DNA from: Methylomarinum sp.
GTDB taxonomy: Bacteria > Pseudomonadota > Gammaproteobacteria > Methylococcales > Methylomonadaceae
Length of the DNA: 8,773 nt
NCBI GenBank assembly: GCA_013139755.1
Contig: WTAG01000680.1
Coordinates: 1-8,773 of the forward strand
Direction of reading: 5' to 3'
Positions 1 to 7,323 of the stretch are shown here, in pieces (within the stretch, counting starts at the first letter, position 1; the number at the start of each line of letters is the position of its first letter). Under the pieces are notes generated by a model. The model was not told the DNA's origin, did no database searches, and saw only the letters and a program-made list of their open reading frames with translations. Made by a program: the position numbers and the translations under genes.

Positions 1-35
1 TATCTATCTGGCGATATTCTTTTTATTGCCTTTGC

Positions 36-1745
36 TCAGTTACTGGATAAAAGTGTAGAAAAATGCGCTTTTTGTCTATTGCTATGCTTAATTAAGGCTT
101 GATTAAGCTTGGCATCGTAATCATATATATCATTGTAAAAATAAATTTTATCTTTTATTGCTAACGCTGTTGAATAAAAAATAATGACTGGGATCGGTTT
201 TTTTAACCTGACTTGTTTGGGTTGCTGTAATTGCATAGCTTTTAAAGTTTCCTTTTGATTCCATCCAGGTTTGGATTCAAGTAAAAAACTGGCTAATTCA
301 GTTGGTTTTTCAACCCGAATACAACCATGACTTAAATCTCTCTTAGGCTTATTAAATAATTCTTGTGACGGCGTATCATGCAAGTAAACATTATGTTTAT
401 TAGGGAAAATAAATTTCACTTTTCCTAGTGCATTTTTTTCCCCTGGGCGTTGGCGTATTTTCAATAAACCATTTTTTAGTTGTGTAATCGAGTCCTCTGT
501 ATAGAGTACAGGTATTTCATTGTTGTGAAATCCGGTAACTAACTCCATATTCTGCTGTTCAAGATAAAGAGCATTTTCTTCCAATTTGGGAAGTATCTCT
601 TCAATAGTGATGCTTTTGGGTATATTCCAATAGGGTGAAAATTCAACATAATACATATCAGCAGTAAAAACAGGTGATTTACTTTTAACAGACTCACCGA
701 CAATCACTTTCATGTTAAGCACATTAGATGAATTAGTATCCCTGGTGTTGTAAGCCCATAATTGAAAAGCAGGAATATTAACGATGACTAAAGAGTCGGT
801 TTGTATTTTGGGTAACCACCGAAACCTTTCCATAGCCAGTTCTATTTGTTGAATACGTTTAGATAAAGGGATATTCAATGCCTTGATAGTTTCTCTGCCT
901 ATGACTCCATCGTCCATCAATCCGTGGTGAATCTGAAAAGTTTTTATCGAATTGAGCAAATTATCATCAAATAAACAACTTGCAGTATTTTTATAGCTGG
1001 TTTGAATTCCCAGGTGTTTTAGTTGTTGTCTGATAGCTATGATTTGGGGAGCAGTTTCGCCTACGTGTATAGAAGATATGTATCGAATTTTATTAGGGTA
1101 GGGGGTAGCATTTAACTGCCGGTAATTCAATAATGCTGTTTTTAAGCTACGGTAGATTGGGTGATGGGGTTCAACTTTATTTGCAAGTTTGTCTATCTCA
1201 TTCGTCTGAATAGCATTTAAAATTAACGGCACAAATTTGGAAGAATTTTTATTGGGTACAAAATTAAATGCTAAAGTGAGTGGATTAATACGACCAAAAT
1301 GTAGGTCTGAAAGAAAATGGAACAGATTGATGCTGATTGCTATATCAAGCGTAGCCAGTTGATTAAAACTGCTGTCTGGTTGATCCTTAAGCTGTTGCCA
1401 CTGTGTGCGGAGTAAGGATAAATTGTAATGCTCTTCTTCCAGGCCGCTTTGTTTTGCAGTAGATATTAACTTTAAAACCGCCATTATGTTTTGATTATTC
1501 AGCTCATCCTTGTTTAGCCATAGTAAATGCTGAGGAGAAACAAAATATAGATCGTCGACTATTTTTTTATAAGCTAAAAAAATACGCTTGTTTAAATAGG
1601 GATGTTCATCGGCTGTGATAACACTTTGGATAGCAGTGCTAATATAGTTAAACTGGGTGTTCTCGGAGGAATAACAAAAGGATGGATAAGTGATGAAACA
1701 GATAAGCATGAGGAAAAAATTTTTACTATGCTGTAACCTTTTCAT
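36..1745 (-). CDS. ldtD: L,D-transpeptidase, YcbB/LdtD type (secreted, peptidoglycan cross-linking)
   Basis: Family role: forms 3-3 (mDAP-mDAP) cross-links in periplasmic peptidoglycan, using a catalytic cysteine instead of a penicillin-sensitive serine. Seen in the 569-residue product: a basic start followed by a hydrophobic stretch (about residues 9-25) as a Sec signal peptide; an N-terminal helical region; a peptidoglycan-binding domain at about 228-290 (including FQIHHGLMDDGVIGRETI); and a YkuD catalytic domain from about 318 with H456 in HDT and the signature SHGCIRV at 472-478, C475 being the nucleophile. The tail after the catalytic motif (IPVIIFYSTA, then YNDIYDYD) matches the YcbB layout. 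Length is close to the roughly 600 residues usual for this group. The ATG at 1743-1745 directly precedes the signal peptide, but I see no good Shine-Dalgarno upstream. The gene stands alone, with 295 bp separating it from the next gene. The family assignment is firm; the exact orthologue name is less so. Confidence 0.93.
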   Translation of the reverse strand: MKRLQHSKNFFLMLICFITYPSFCYSSENTQFNYISTAIQSVITADEHPYLNKRIFLAYKKIVDDLYFVSPQHLLWLNKDELNNQNIMAVLKLISTAKQSGLEEEHYNLSLLRTQWQQLKDQPDSSFNQLATLDIAISINLFHFLSDLHFGRINPLTLAFNFVPNKNSSKFVPLILNAIQTNEIDKLANKVEPHHPIYRSLKTALLNYRQLNATPYPNKIRYISSIHVGETAPQIIAIRQQLKHLGIQTSYKNTASCLFDDNLLNSIKTFQIHHGLMDDGVIGRETIKALNIPLSKRIQQIELAMERFRWLPKIQTDSLVIVNIPAFQLWAYNTRDTNSSNVLNMKVIVGESVKSKSPVFTADMYYVEFSPYWNIPKSITIEEILPKLEENALYLEQQNMELVTGFHNNEIPVLYTEDSITQLKNGLLKIRQRPGEKNALGKVKFIFPNKHNVYLHDTPSQELFNKPKRDLSHGCIRVEKPTELASFLLESKPGWNQKETLKAMQLQQPKQVRLKKPIPVIIFYSTALAIKDKIYFYNDIYDYDAKLNQALIKHSNRQKAHFSTLLSSN

Positions 1746-2040
1746 GAGCTTTGTATGCAGTGTTTGTTTGTTGAAAAATGCTTAAGGTTCTTTTCGCCTT
1801 GGCTAAACCTTTGTCTTGTTTTTTTTAAAAATATCATGGCTGTAATTCCAGATTGAATTCAACATAGATTACCTGAAAACGGGAGGTGGTTATTATTAAT
1901 CCTCGATACTAAAAAATACGCACAAAGCCATTTGTCATTTGAAATTATAAGTTTTTGCTTCATGCTTACCTGATGCTAAAGTACCTTCTTCTACGACAGC
2001 ACAGTTGGCATGTTAGTTTCCGGGATATTCCAATACGCGG
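1746..2040. other. Intergenic region with no convincing gene
   Basis: It separates the end of the dapE operon from the start of the L,D-transpeptidase gene, both on the minus strand. It is AT-rich. On the minus strand a weak stem ACAAA/TTTGT (about 1923-1936) followed a few bases later by a run of six T could be a poor terminator for the upstream operon. No clear sigma-70 promoter for the transpeptidase gene was found. A short minus-strand open stretch at about 1938-2015 reads like protein sequence (includes CAVVEEGTLASGKHEAK) but has no start codon and may be a gene remnant or chance. Confidence 0.5.
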
Positions 2041-2775
2041 TTAATTTTCACCTTGGGTGCTGGCTACAGCATGGCTAAGTACTCTTTCAGCCAGACGTGA
2101 GAAAGGCATACTTTGTACCCATACCGATCCAGTACCCGATAGGGTTGCCAAAAATAAACCTTCTCCACCGAAGAGCATGCTTTTCAGTCCACCGCTCATT
2201 TCAATACTGTAATCAATATCGCCACTAAAGCCGACTAAACAACCGGTATCTAAACGTAATGTTTCGTTGTTCAACTCCTTTTTAACAACCGTACCGCCAG
2301 CATGAATAAACGCCATGCCATCACCACGTAGGCGTTGCAAAATAAAACCTTCACCGCCGAAAAATCCACTGCCTAAACGCTTATGAAATGCGACATCCAC
2401 TTGTGTGCCCAAAGCAGCAGCTAGAAATGAATCTTTTTGACAAGTCACTTCTTCGCCGAGCTCTGCCAAATTTAAGGCAATAATAGACCCTGGGAAAGGC
2501 GCAGAAAATGCCACATGCCGTTTTTGATTACCGTCATTGGTAAAGTGAGTCAGAAAAACCGACTCACCTGTTAACATTCGCTTGCCCAGTCCAAACAGTT
2601 TACTCATGACGCCAGTGTCAGAACCATCGCCCATCTTGGCTTCAAATGTAATATCCTGTTCCAGATAAGTCATTGCCCCAGCTTCTGCGATAACCGCTTC
2701 ATCAGAATCTAATTCTATTTCGACCATTTGAATATCATGACCGATAATGGTGTAATCAACTTCGTGGCAACGCAT
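2041..2775 (-). CDS. AIM24 / TIGR00266 family protein of unknown function
   Basis: The 244-residue product matches the AIM24 (TIGR00266) family, compact proteins built of beta-strands. The biochemical role is not established in bacteria; the eukaryotic namesake is a mitochondrial protein. Seen: the N-terminal segment [20 protein letters not shown] (residues 18-37), a central glycine-rich [18 protein letters not shown] (about 136-153), and a near-repeat of that motif, [20 protein letters not shown] (about 195-214), typical of the family's duplicated beta sandwich. No signal peptide or membrane segment is visible, so it is probably cytoplasmic. Length is normal. The start ATG lies 9 nt after the dapE stop, with an AAGGA Shine-Dalgarno 6 nt upstream. 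It is the last gene of the operon; the placement after dapE gives no firm functional clue. Confidence 0.9.
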   Translation of the reverse strand: MRCHEVDYTIIGHDIQMVEIELDSDEAVIAEAGAMTYLEQDITFEAKMGDGSDTGVMSKLFGLGKRMLTGESVFLTHFTNDGNQKRHVAFSAPFPGSIIALNLAELGEEVTCQKDSFLAAALGTQVDVAFHKRLGSGFFGGEGFILQRLRGDGMAFIHAGGTVVKKELNNETLRLDTGCLVGFSGDIDYSIEMSGGLKSMLFGGEGLFLATLSGTGSVWVQSMPFSRLAERVLSHAVASTQGEN

Positions 2776-2781
2776 AGTATG

Positions 2782-2787
2782 TCCTTA
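2782..2787 (-). promoter_or_regulatory. Shine-Dalgarno site overlapping the dapE stop codon
   Basis: On the minus strand TAAGGA contains the dapE stop TAA and an AAGGA ribosome-binding core, 6 nt before the ATG of the AIM24-family gene. It fixes that start and suggests that ribosomes finishing dapE can reinitiate on the next gene. Confidence 0.7.
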
Positions 2788-3918
2788 GTTATTTACCAAT
2801 AATTCAACGAGCATATTCTCATAAATATCAGATAAAACCTCTAAATCTTCTACCCCAACATTCTCATTGATTTTATGAATCGATTCATTAAGAGGGCCAA
2901 GCTCAATCACTTCGGCACCTGTTGGCGCGATAAAGCGACCATCAGATGTACCGCCGCCAGTATCGTCTAATGTTTCAAAACCAGTCACTTTTTTAATGGC
3001 AACGTGAGCGGCATCAATTAAAGTGCCACCTTCAGTTAAGAAAGGGTTGCCTGATAAACGCCACTGCAAGTCATATTTAAAATCAAACTGATCAAAAATA
3101 GCCGCCGTACGTTGTTTAATGGTTTGTTCATCCAGTTCGGTACAAAAACGTAGATTGAACTGTATTTCTGCATGGCCTGGAATGATATTTTCAGCGCCGG
3201 TACCGGAATTAATATTCGATACTTGCAAGCTGGTCGGCGGGAAAAACTGATTGCCGTTATCCCAAACCTCCTCTGTTAAGGCTTTTAATGCAGGCGCAAA
3301 GCTATGGATAGGGTTCTCAGCAATTTCAGGGTAAGCAACGTGCCCTTGTACACCATGAACCGTTAATTTGGCACACAGTGAACCACGGCGACCAACACGA
3401 ATCACATCACCTAATTTTTTGTCACTCGATGGTTCGCCCACCAAGCACCAATCAATTTTCTCGTTGCGTGCTTCCAGCACCTCAACCACTTTAACCACAC
3501 CATTAGTGGCTATGCCTTCTTCATCACTGGTAATCATCACAGCGATAGAACCTTGATGATCAGGGTGATTTTCTAGAAAACGCTCAAGTGCCGTCACAAA
3601 ACAAGCAACGCCGCCTTTCATATCAGCTGTTCCACGCCCATAAAGCTTGCCATCTCTGATAGTAGGCTCAAAAGGTGGAGAATCCCAGCGATCTAATGGA
3701 CCGGGAGGTACTACATCGGTATGTCCAAGAAAGGTGAGCAATGGTTTGGCATCACCACGTCTCAGCCAGATGTTTTGGGTGTCATCAAAATTTAAACGTT
3801 CTTCTTTAAAGCCTAGTTTACTTAATCGTTCCACCAAAACATCTTGGCAACCGGCATCTTTAGGGGTGACGGATTCTCTTTGGACTAGGTCTTTTAATAA
3901 GTCTAATGTTTCACTCAT
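2785..3918 (-). CDS. dapE: Succinyl-diaminopimelate desuccinylase
   Basis: Hydrolyses N-succinyl-LL-2,6-diaminopimelate to LL-diaminopimelate and succinate in the succinylase branch of lysine and mDAP synthesis; cytoplasmic, dinuclear zinc, M20 peptidase family. The 377-residue product has the expected residues in order: H66 and D68 in [10 protein letters not shown]99 in [12 protein letters not shown]133/E134 in SDEEG, E162 in GEPSS, the DapE-typical GGGTSDGRF at 321-329, and H348 near the C-terminus in NESIHKI. The lid/dimerisation domain lies between about 180 and 290. Length equals the family norm, with no missing residue. The start overlaps the upstream yffB-like stop as ATGA (3915-3918), implying translational coupling. 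Confidence 0.97.
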   Translation of the reverse strand: MSETLDLLKDLVQRESVTPKDAGCQDVLVERLSKLGFKEERLNFDDTQNIWLRRGDAKPLLTFLGHTDVVPPGPLDRWDSPPFEPTIRDGKLYGRGTADMKGGVACFVTALERFLENHPDHQGSIAVMITSDEEGIATNGVVKVVEVLEARNEKIDWCLVGEPSSDKKLGDVIRVGRRGSLCAKLTVHGVQGHVAYPEIAENPIHSFAPALKALTEEVWDNGNQFFPPTSLQVSNINSGTGAENIIPGHAEIQFNLRFCTELDEQTIKQRTAAIFDQFDFKYDLQWRLSGNPFLTEGGTLIDAAHVAIKKVTGFETLDDTGGGTSDGRFIAPTGAEVIELGPLNESIHKINENVGVEDLEVLSDIYENMLVELLVNN

Positions 3919-4256
3919 AATTCTTTCTGGTAGTTTTCGGCTTTAAATCCAATGATCATTTTCTCACCGGTATCCAATACAGGGCGTTTGATTAAAGTAG
4001 GCGTTTCCAGCATATATTTCAAAGCGGTTTCTTTGGATACATTACTTTTTTGATCAGCGCTTAAAGCACGCCAGCTGGTACTTTGTTTATTAAGTAACTT
4101 TTCCCAACCTAAGGCGGCTTCAAACGAGTCAAGTAACTCGGCTGTAAGACCTTGTTTACGATAATCATGAAACTGAAAATCGACCCCATTATCTTGCAAC
4201 CAGTCCTTCGCTTTTTTAACCGTATTACAATTGCTGATGCCGTAAAGGGTATACAT
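3915..4256 (-). CDS. yffB: ArsC/Spx-family thioredoxin-fold protein, YffB-like
   Basis: The 113-residue small thioredoxin-fold protein belongs to the ArsC/Spx superfamily. It begins [16 protein letters not shown], with the single conserved cysteine at C10, then the family's DYRK (31-34) and a late LIKRPVL segment (88-94) that forms the cis-proline/anion-binding side. It lacks the CxxC of Spx. YffB-type proteins are often annotated as arsenate reductases, but no arsenic genes are nearby and the role is uncertain; a glutathione-dependent thiol reductase is a common guess. Its position directly before dapE is conserved in gammaproteobacteria (E. coli yffB–dapE). Its ATG overlaps the preceding stop as TAATG, and its own stop overlaps dapE as ATGA, so it is the middle of a coupled operon. 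Confidence 0.9.
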   Translation of the reverse strand: MYTLYGISNCNTVKKAKDWLQDNGVDFQFHDYRKQGLTAELLDSFEAALGWEKLLNKQSTSWRALSADQKSNVSKETALKYMLETPTLIKRPVLDTGEKMIIGFKAENYQKEL

Positions 4257-4498
4257 TACAACTCGCTATTTAATAATTCATCAAGAGAAGGTAAATCTTT
4301 GTCTTTACGCGTGTGAGTTTTGTATAAATCAACAAATTCCATAAAGGCTTGTTCTAAATCATCAAGAATACCTTCTTCGTTTTCTCTGTCTTCAGAAGGC
4401 AGTTCAGAAGAACCTACGTATTCTTTTTGCAGTGCTATTTCACTGTCTAAAGATAAAATGGCGTAAAGGACGGCGTTGCTAGATAAAGAGTCTGACAT
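4256..4498 (-). CDS. Small acidic protein of unknown function, first gene of the dapE operon
   Basis: I do not recognise this 80-residue protein. It is strongly acidic (about 20 Asp/Glu against 6 Lys/Arg), has no cysteine, signal peptide or membrane segment, and looks like two helices: NAVLYAILSLDSEIALQKEY (8-27) and an acidic amphipathic stretch around ILDDLEQAFMEFVDLY (44-59), joined by a polar loop. I chose the ATG at 4496-4498. The frame extends 11 codons further to a TTG at 4529-4531, but neither start has a good Shine-Dalgarno, and the TATAAT box at 4546-4551 would leave almost no leader for the TTG. Its stop overlaps the next start as TAATG. It is real by context (tight coupling, frame open across the gene) rather than by homology. 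Confidence 0.75.
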   Translation of the reverse strand: MSDSLSSNAVLYAILSLDSEIALQKEYVGSSELPSEDRENEEGILDDLEQAFMEFVDLYKTHTRKDKDLPSLDELLNSEL

Positions 4499-4545
4499 GA
4501 TTGATAAGCTATTTTGTTGAGAGGGTGCCAACTGGCGTTTCGATG

Positions 4546-4574
4546 ATTATACCGTTGTCGATTAAATATGCGAT
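4546..4574 (-). promoter_or_regulatory. Candidate sigma-70 promoter for the small-protein–yffB–dapE–AIM24 operon
   Basis: The minus strand carries a perfect TATAAT (plus 4546-4551). With 17-bp spacing the -35 position reads ATCGCA (plus 4569-4574), only 3 of 6 to consensus. Transcription would start near 4539, giving a leader of about 40 nt before the ATG at 4498. The -10 is convincing and the -35 weak, so an activator may be needed. Confidence 0.4.
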
Positions 4575-4595
4575 AGAACAATCCTAAATTTACCC

Positions 4596-4624
4596 TTGAT
4601 ATATTATTTTTATCGGCTGTTAAT
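4596..4624 (+). promoter_or_regulatory. Candidate sigma-70 promoter for the RNA helicase gene
   Basis: TTGATA (5 of 6 to consensus) and GTTAAT (4 of 6) are separated by 17 bp. This would give a leader of about 60 nt before the ATG at 4694. The region is AT-rich, so chance matches are likely; it is offered as the best candidate, not a firm call. Confidence 0.25.
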
Positions 4625-4693
4625 TTGTCTTTTATCAGTCTGTTAAACCGTTTTAAGTTAAAATAACCCATTGCTCATTGCTAGTTATTAATT

Positions 4694-6091
4694 ATGAAAA
4701 AAGACACTCCTAACGCTGATTTTGAATCATTTTCCTTTTCTGATGATGTTTTGTCTGCCATTAAAGGTATGGGGTTTGAAAAGCCAACAGATATACAGCG
4801 TAAAACGATACCTGCCATATTAGAAGGTAAGGATGTGTTAGCGCGTGCTGATACCGGGTCTGGGAAAACGGCGGCTTTTGCATTGCCTTTACTGGATAGC
4901 ATGAGCAATCTGAATATCTATTCTCAGATAGGGCGTGACAAACGTTTTGATGCGCGTAATCGAGTGGCAAGTAATTGTGTGCAAGTATTGGTGCTTGTTC
5001 CTACCCGCGAGTTGGCTATACAAGTTGCTGAGGTATTTACCCAACTTTCTGCAAATATTTATCCTGAGATTAAATGCCAGAGTGTTTATGGGGGGGTGAA
5101 AATTAACCCTCAAATGATGGCATTACGGGGTGGCGCTGATATATTAGTTGCTACACCTGGGCGATTGCTGGATTTAGTCGATCAAAATGCGATCAAGTTT
5201 AATCAAATTAAAGCATTGGTTATTGATGAAGTGGATCGCTTGATGAAAGGTGACTTTCAGGAGGAGATCGAACGTATTAGTAAGCTGTTACCCAATAAAC
5301 GTCAAAACCTGATGTTTACCGCGACTTTCCCAGAAAGTATTACTAGGTTGATTCGTGATGTGATGAATGAGCCTGCAATTATTAATATGGATGAGTTTAT
5401 TGATGAGCTGGAAATTGAGCATCGGGTCGTTAGGGTTAATCATCATCAAAAAAATGATCTTTTAGCACATCTTCTGCATGAAAATGATTGGGAGCAGGTG
5501 CTTATTTTTTGTAGTGCCAAGCGTACTTGCGATAATCTGGTTAAAAAACTGGAAAAAAGAAGTATCGAAGCCGTTGCCATGCACAGCGATAAAGAACAGT
5601 CTAAACGTTCTGCGGCATTGAAAAAGTTTAAAACAGGAGAAATCCGTATTTTAATTGCGACTGATGTGGCAGCGCGTGGGATTGATATTGATCAGCTACC
5701 TTGTGTAATTAATTATGATCTACCGCGTTCGCCCAATGATTATACTCATAGAGCAGGGCGTACAGGACGTGCAGGGCAACAAGGTTTGGTTATTTCCTTA
5801 ATTGCTCATCATGAATATCAGCATTTTTCGGTGATAGAAAGACATAATGCTCTAAACCTGGAAAGAGAAGAGCTGGAAGGATTTGAGGTTGATGAAGTTC
5901 CACCATCTTTACCACGTAAAAGTCCTAAGAAGAAAAAGCCGAAGTTAAATAAAAAACAAAAACTGAAGCAAGAGAACGCTGAGCAACAGCCTGTTAAAGA
6001 GCCTGAAGAACTAAGTTCCAAGACTGAAAAGGTAGAAAAAGAGGAAGCCGCTGTGAATGCTGATATTTGGGGCAAGTATAAAAAAAAGTAA
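4694..6091 (+). CDS. DEAD-box-family ATP-dependent RNA helicase (DEVD variant, RhlE-like)
   Basis: A cytoplasmic SF2 RNA helicase that remodels RNA duplexes with ATP. The 465-residue product shows all motifs: Q motif GFEKPTDIQ (27-35), I ADTGSGKT (52-59), Ia PTRELA (103-108), GG (133-134), Ib TPGR (154-157), II DEVD (178-181) in place of DEAD, III TAT (209-211) in place of SAT, IV LIFCSA (270-275), V TDVAARGID (323-331), VI HRAGRTGR (352-359). An extra polar segment of about 20-25 residues (about 71-95) lies between motifs I and Ia. The C-terminus from about 408 is a low-complexity tail: lysine-rich, then acidic, ending DIWGKYKKK, probably an RNA-contact tail. The ATG at 4694 is the first reasonable start; no Shine-Dalgarno is evident. 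Single gene, divergent from the dapE operon and convergent with the reductase. DEAD-box membership is certain; the subfamily (RhlE-like versus another) is not. Confidence 0.93.
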   Translation: MKKDTPNADFESFSFSDDVLSAIKGMGFEKPTDIQRKTIPAILEGKDVLARADTGSGKTAAFALPLLDSMSNLNIYSQIGRDKRFDARNRVASNCVQVLVLVPTRELAIQVAEVFTQLSANIYPEIKCQSVYGGVKINPQMMALRGGADILVATPGRLLDLVDQNAIKFNQIKALVIDEVDRLMKGDFQEEIERISKLLPNKRQNLMFTATFPESITRLIRDVMNEPAIINMDEFIDELEIEHRVVRVNHHQKNDLLAHLLHENDWEQVLIFCSAKRTCDNLVKKLEKRSIEAVAMHSDKEQSKRSAALKKFKTGEIRILIATDVAARGIDIDQLPCVINYDLPRSPNDYTHRAGRTGRAGQQGLVISLIAHHEYQHFSVIERHNALNLEREELEGFEVDEVPPSLPRKSPKKKKPKLNKKQKLKQENAEQQPVKEPEELSSKTEKVEKEEAAVNADIWGKYKKK

Positions 6092-6131
6092 GCTGATTGC
6101 AGCAAGCTTTTGCCATTGTTGTGTAAGCAGT

Positions 6132-6167
6132 ATAGTAAGAGACGTTGCATGCAACGTCTCTTACTAT
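6132..6167. repeat. 36-bp perfect palindrome, possible shared terminator hairpin
   Basis: Every base from 6132 to 6149 pairs with 6150 to 6167, around the centre GTTGCATGCAAC. It begins 40 nt after the helicase stop and ends one base before the reductase stop codon, so transcripts from either convergent gene would fold it into a hairpin of about 16 bp. Neither side has a clear T-run, so it is not a textbook intrinsic terminator. The core GAGACGTTGCATGCAACGTC resembles, from memory, a dispersed palindromic repeat seen in cyanobacterial and some other genomes, which would make it a mobile miniature repeat. Confidence 0.75.
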
Positions 6168-6168
6168 C

Positions 6169-7197
6169 TCAGGATGAAACAAAGCGTTCGCTATATATGT
6201 GTTCTTTCTCAATCCCTGCTTCCAGTGCGGCATTAGTTGAGGCTTCTACTAAAATGGGCGGGCCGCAAAGATAAACCTCTGTTGCTGAGCCATTTTTATC
6301 AAGATGCGCTTTAAACGCATCAACCGGTGTGCCGATAAATCCTTTCCAGTTATCTGCTGGTTTCCAGACACATATTTCTACACTTAATTGTGGCAAGCTT
6401 TGTTGTAACGTTGTTAGTTCTTGTTGGCACAATATTTCAGCTTCATTATTAACGCCTAGGAATAAATGCGTGGGATGGTCTTCTGCCCATTCGGCCATGC
6501 GATTTAAAATAGATAGAAACGGTGACAAGCCTGTACCACCTGCAATAAAACAGCGTGGATTAGCACTTTGTTTATTGATGACAAACGCCCCTGAGGGTGC
6601 ATGGACTAAGACATGTTGGCCGACAGCTGCTTGTTGTAAAAAATCAGAAAATTTACCATTGGGCTGTAAACGAATTAAAAACTCTAAACGTCCTTCCCAA
6701 TTAGTAGTATTTGATATGGAGTAGGCACGCATTAAGTTTAAGTCGGGTATTTCCAGCTCGACAAATTGCCCGGGTTCAAAATCAAATCCCAGACCAACTT
6801 CTGGATCATCCTGTAATTGCAGAACAACTTTTAAAGTACGTTCAGCAATTTTATCTATGCTAATAATTTCAGCATCTCGGGGTGCACTTAGGGTTTGCTG
6901 GATGCTTTCAGCATCATAGGGCAGGGTGATTTGTAAGTCTGATTTAGGAATAGTGCGGCACAATAAAATGTCACCGTTTTTAGCGGCATCTGCCGATAAA
7001 ACATCTTCACTATAACTTTCTAACTGAGAATCGCCTGTCTTGCATGTGCCTAAGCAAGCGCCGCATGCACCAGATTTACAGCCAAAAGGCGGGTAAAGAC
7101 TTGCTGTTTCAGCCGCTACCTGAACATTTTGATTGTCTTCACAAGAAAATTCAAATTGTTGATTATCCCTTGTGGATAAGGTGATTTTGTAACTCAT
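6169..7197 (-). CDS. NAD(P)H-dependent flavoprotein reductase with N-terminal [2Fe-2S] domain; likely Hcp electron donor
   Basis: The 342-residue product has three modules. A plant-type [2Fe-2S] ferredoxin domain (about 1-95) has ligands C40, C45, C48 and C80 (CX4CX2CX31C). An FAD-binding barrel (about 105-205) carries RAYSIS at 157-162. An NAD(P)-binding domain (about 212-342) carries GGTGLSP at 220-226 and CGPP at 311-314. This order, and stretches such as LLCRTIPKSDLQITLPY, EGRLEFLIRLQPNGKFSDFL and WKPADNWKGFIGTPVDA, closely resemble the methane monooxygenase reductase MmoC and related oxygenase reductases. No oxygenase gene is present; the upstream same-strand neighbour is hcp, 126 nt away, so the likely role is feeding NADH electrons to Hcp. 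E. coli Hcr has its [2Fe-2S] domain at the C-terminus, so this is not a classical Hcr. An AGGA Shine-Dalgarno at 7204-7207 supports the ATG at 7195-7197. Domain calls are firm; the partner is inferred. Confidence 0.9.
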   Translation of the reverse strand: MSYKITLSTRDNQQFEFSCEDNQNVQVAAETASLYPPFGCKSGACGACLGTCKTGDSQLESYSEDVLSADAAKNGDILLCRTIPKSDLQITLPYDAESIQQTLSAPRDAEIISIDKIAERTLKVVLQLQDDPEVGLGFDFEPGQFVELEIPDLNLMRAYSISNTTNWEGRLEFLIRLQPNGKFSDFLQQAAVGQHVLVHAPSGAFVINKQSANPRCFIAGGTGLSPFLSILNRMAEWAEDHPTHLFLGVNNEAEILCQQELTTLQQSLPQLSVEICVWKPADNWKGFIGTPVDAFKAHLDKNGSATEVYLCGPPILVEASTNAALEAGIEKEHIYSERFVSS

Positions 7198-7238
7198 AGG
7201 TTTTCCTATGTGAGTAAATATAGTGTGTTAGCCAAATC

Positions 7239-7311
7239 AATAGGATGTGCCGAGGTAAGGAGGCGCATCAAGCATGAGTGATGCGCTTCACCTTATTCAG
7301 TACATCCTATT
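7239..7311. repeat. Paired REP-like palindromic element between hcp and the reductase gene
   Basis: Two inverted copies of a unit of about 30 bp face each other: plus 7241-7270 starts TAGGATGTGCCGAGGTAAGG, and minus 7309-7279 starts TAGGATGTACTGAATAAGG; both end GCGCATCA. The outer arms AATAGGATGT (7239-7248) and ACATCCTATT (7302-7311) are exact inverses, as are GCGCATCA (7263-7270) and TGATGCGC (7279-7286), with TAAGG/CCTTA between them. Each unit can also fold on itself (GATGTGC with GCGCATC, allowing a G-U pair). This is the layout of BIME/REP elements. No T-run follows on the minus strand, so it is more likely a stabilising or attenuating hairpin than a strong terminator. Confidence 0.7.
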
Positions 7312-7323
7312 AAATAACCTAAC

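Noticed and set aside
3368..3946. Plus-strand open frames of 62 and 99 residues
   Set aside because: They lie antisense inside dapE, whose frame carries all catalytic residues; no domains and no ribosome-binding site.
4499..4531. Longer TTG start for the small acidic protein (91 residues)
   Set aside because: No Shine-Dalgarno, a non-ATG start, and the best -10 box would leave a leader of only about 8 nt.
4447..4671. Minus-strand 74-residue frame over the divergent promoter region
   Set aside because: It overlaps the start of the small acidic gene in another frame, spans the promoter candidates, and its composition does not look like a folded protein.
4681..5113. Minus-strand open frames at the start of the helicase gene
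   Set aside because: Antisense shadows of the N-terminal helicase motifs.
5818..6233. Minus-strand frames of 110 and 79 residues at the helicase 3' end
   Set aside because: The first is antisense to the lysine-rich tail (phenylalanine- and serine-rich shadow); the second crosses the palindrome and overlaps the reductase in another frame.
6329..6724. Plus-strand 131-residue frame
   Set aside because: Antisense to the FAD and NAD domains of the reductase, with no recognisable motif.
6169..7197. Soluble methane monooxygenase reductase mmoC
   Set aside because: The sequence is MmoC-like but no mmoX/Y/Z/B/D genes are nearby and the neighbour is hcp; the similarity reflects the wider reductase family.
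7198..7238. Possible FNR-type site or promoter before the reductase gene
   Set aside because: TTGAT has no matching ATCAA half-site, and the TATATT has no acceptable -35 at proper spacing.
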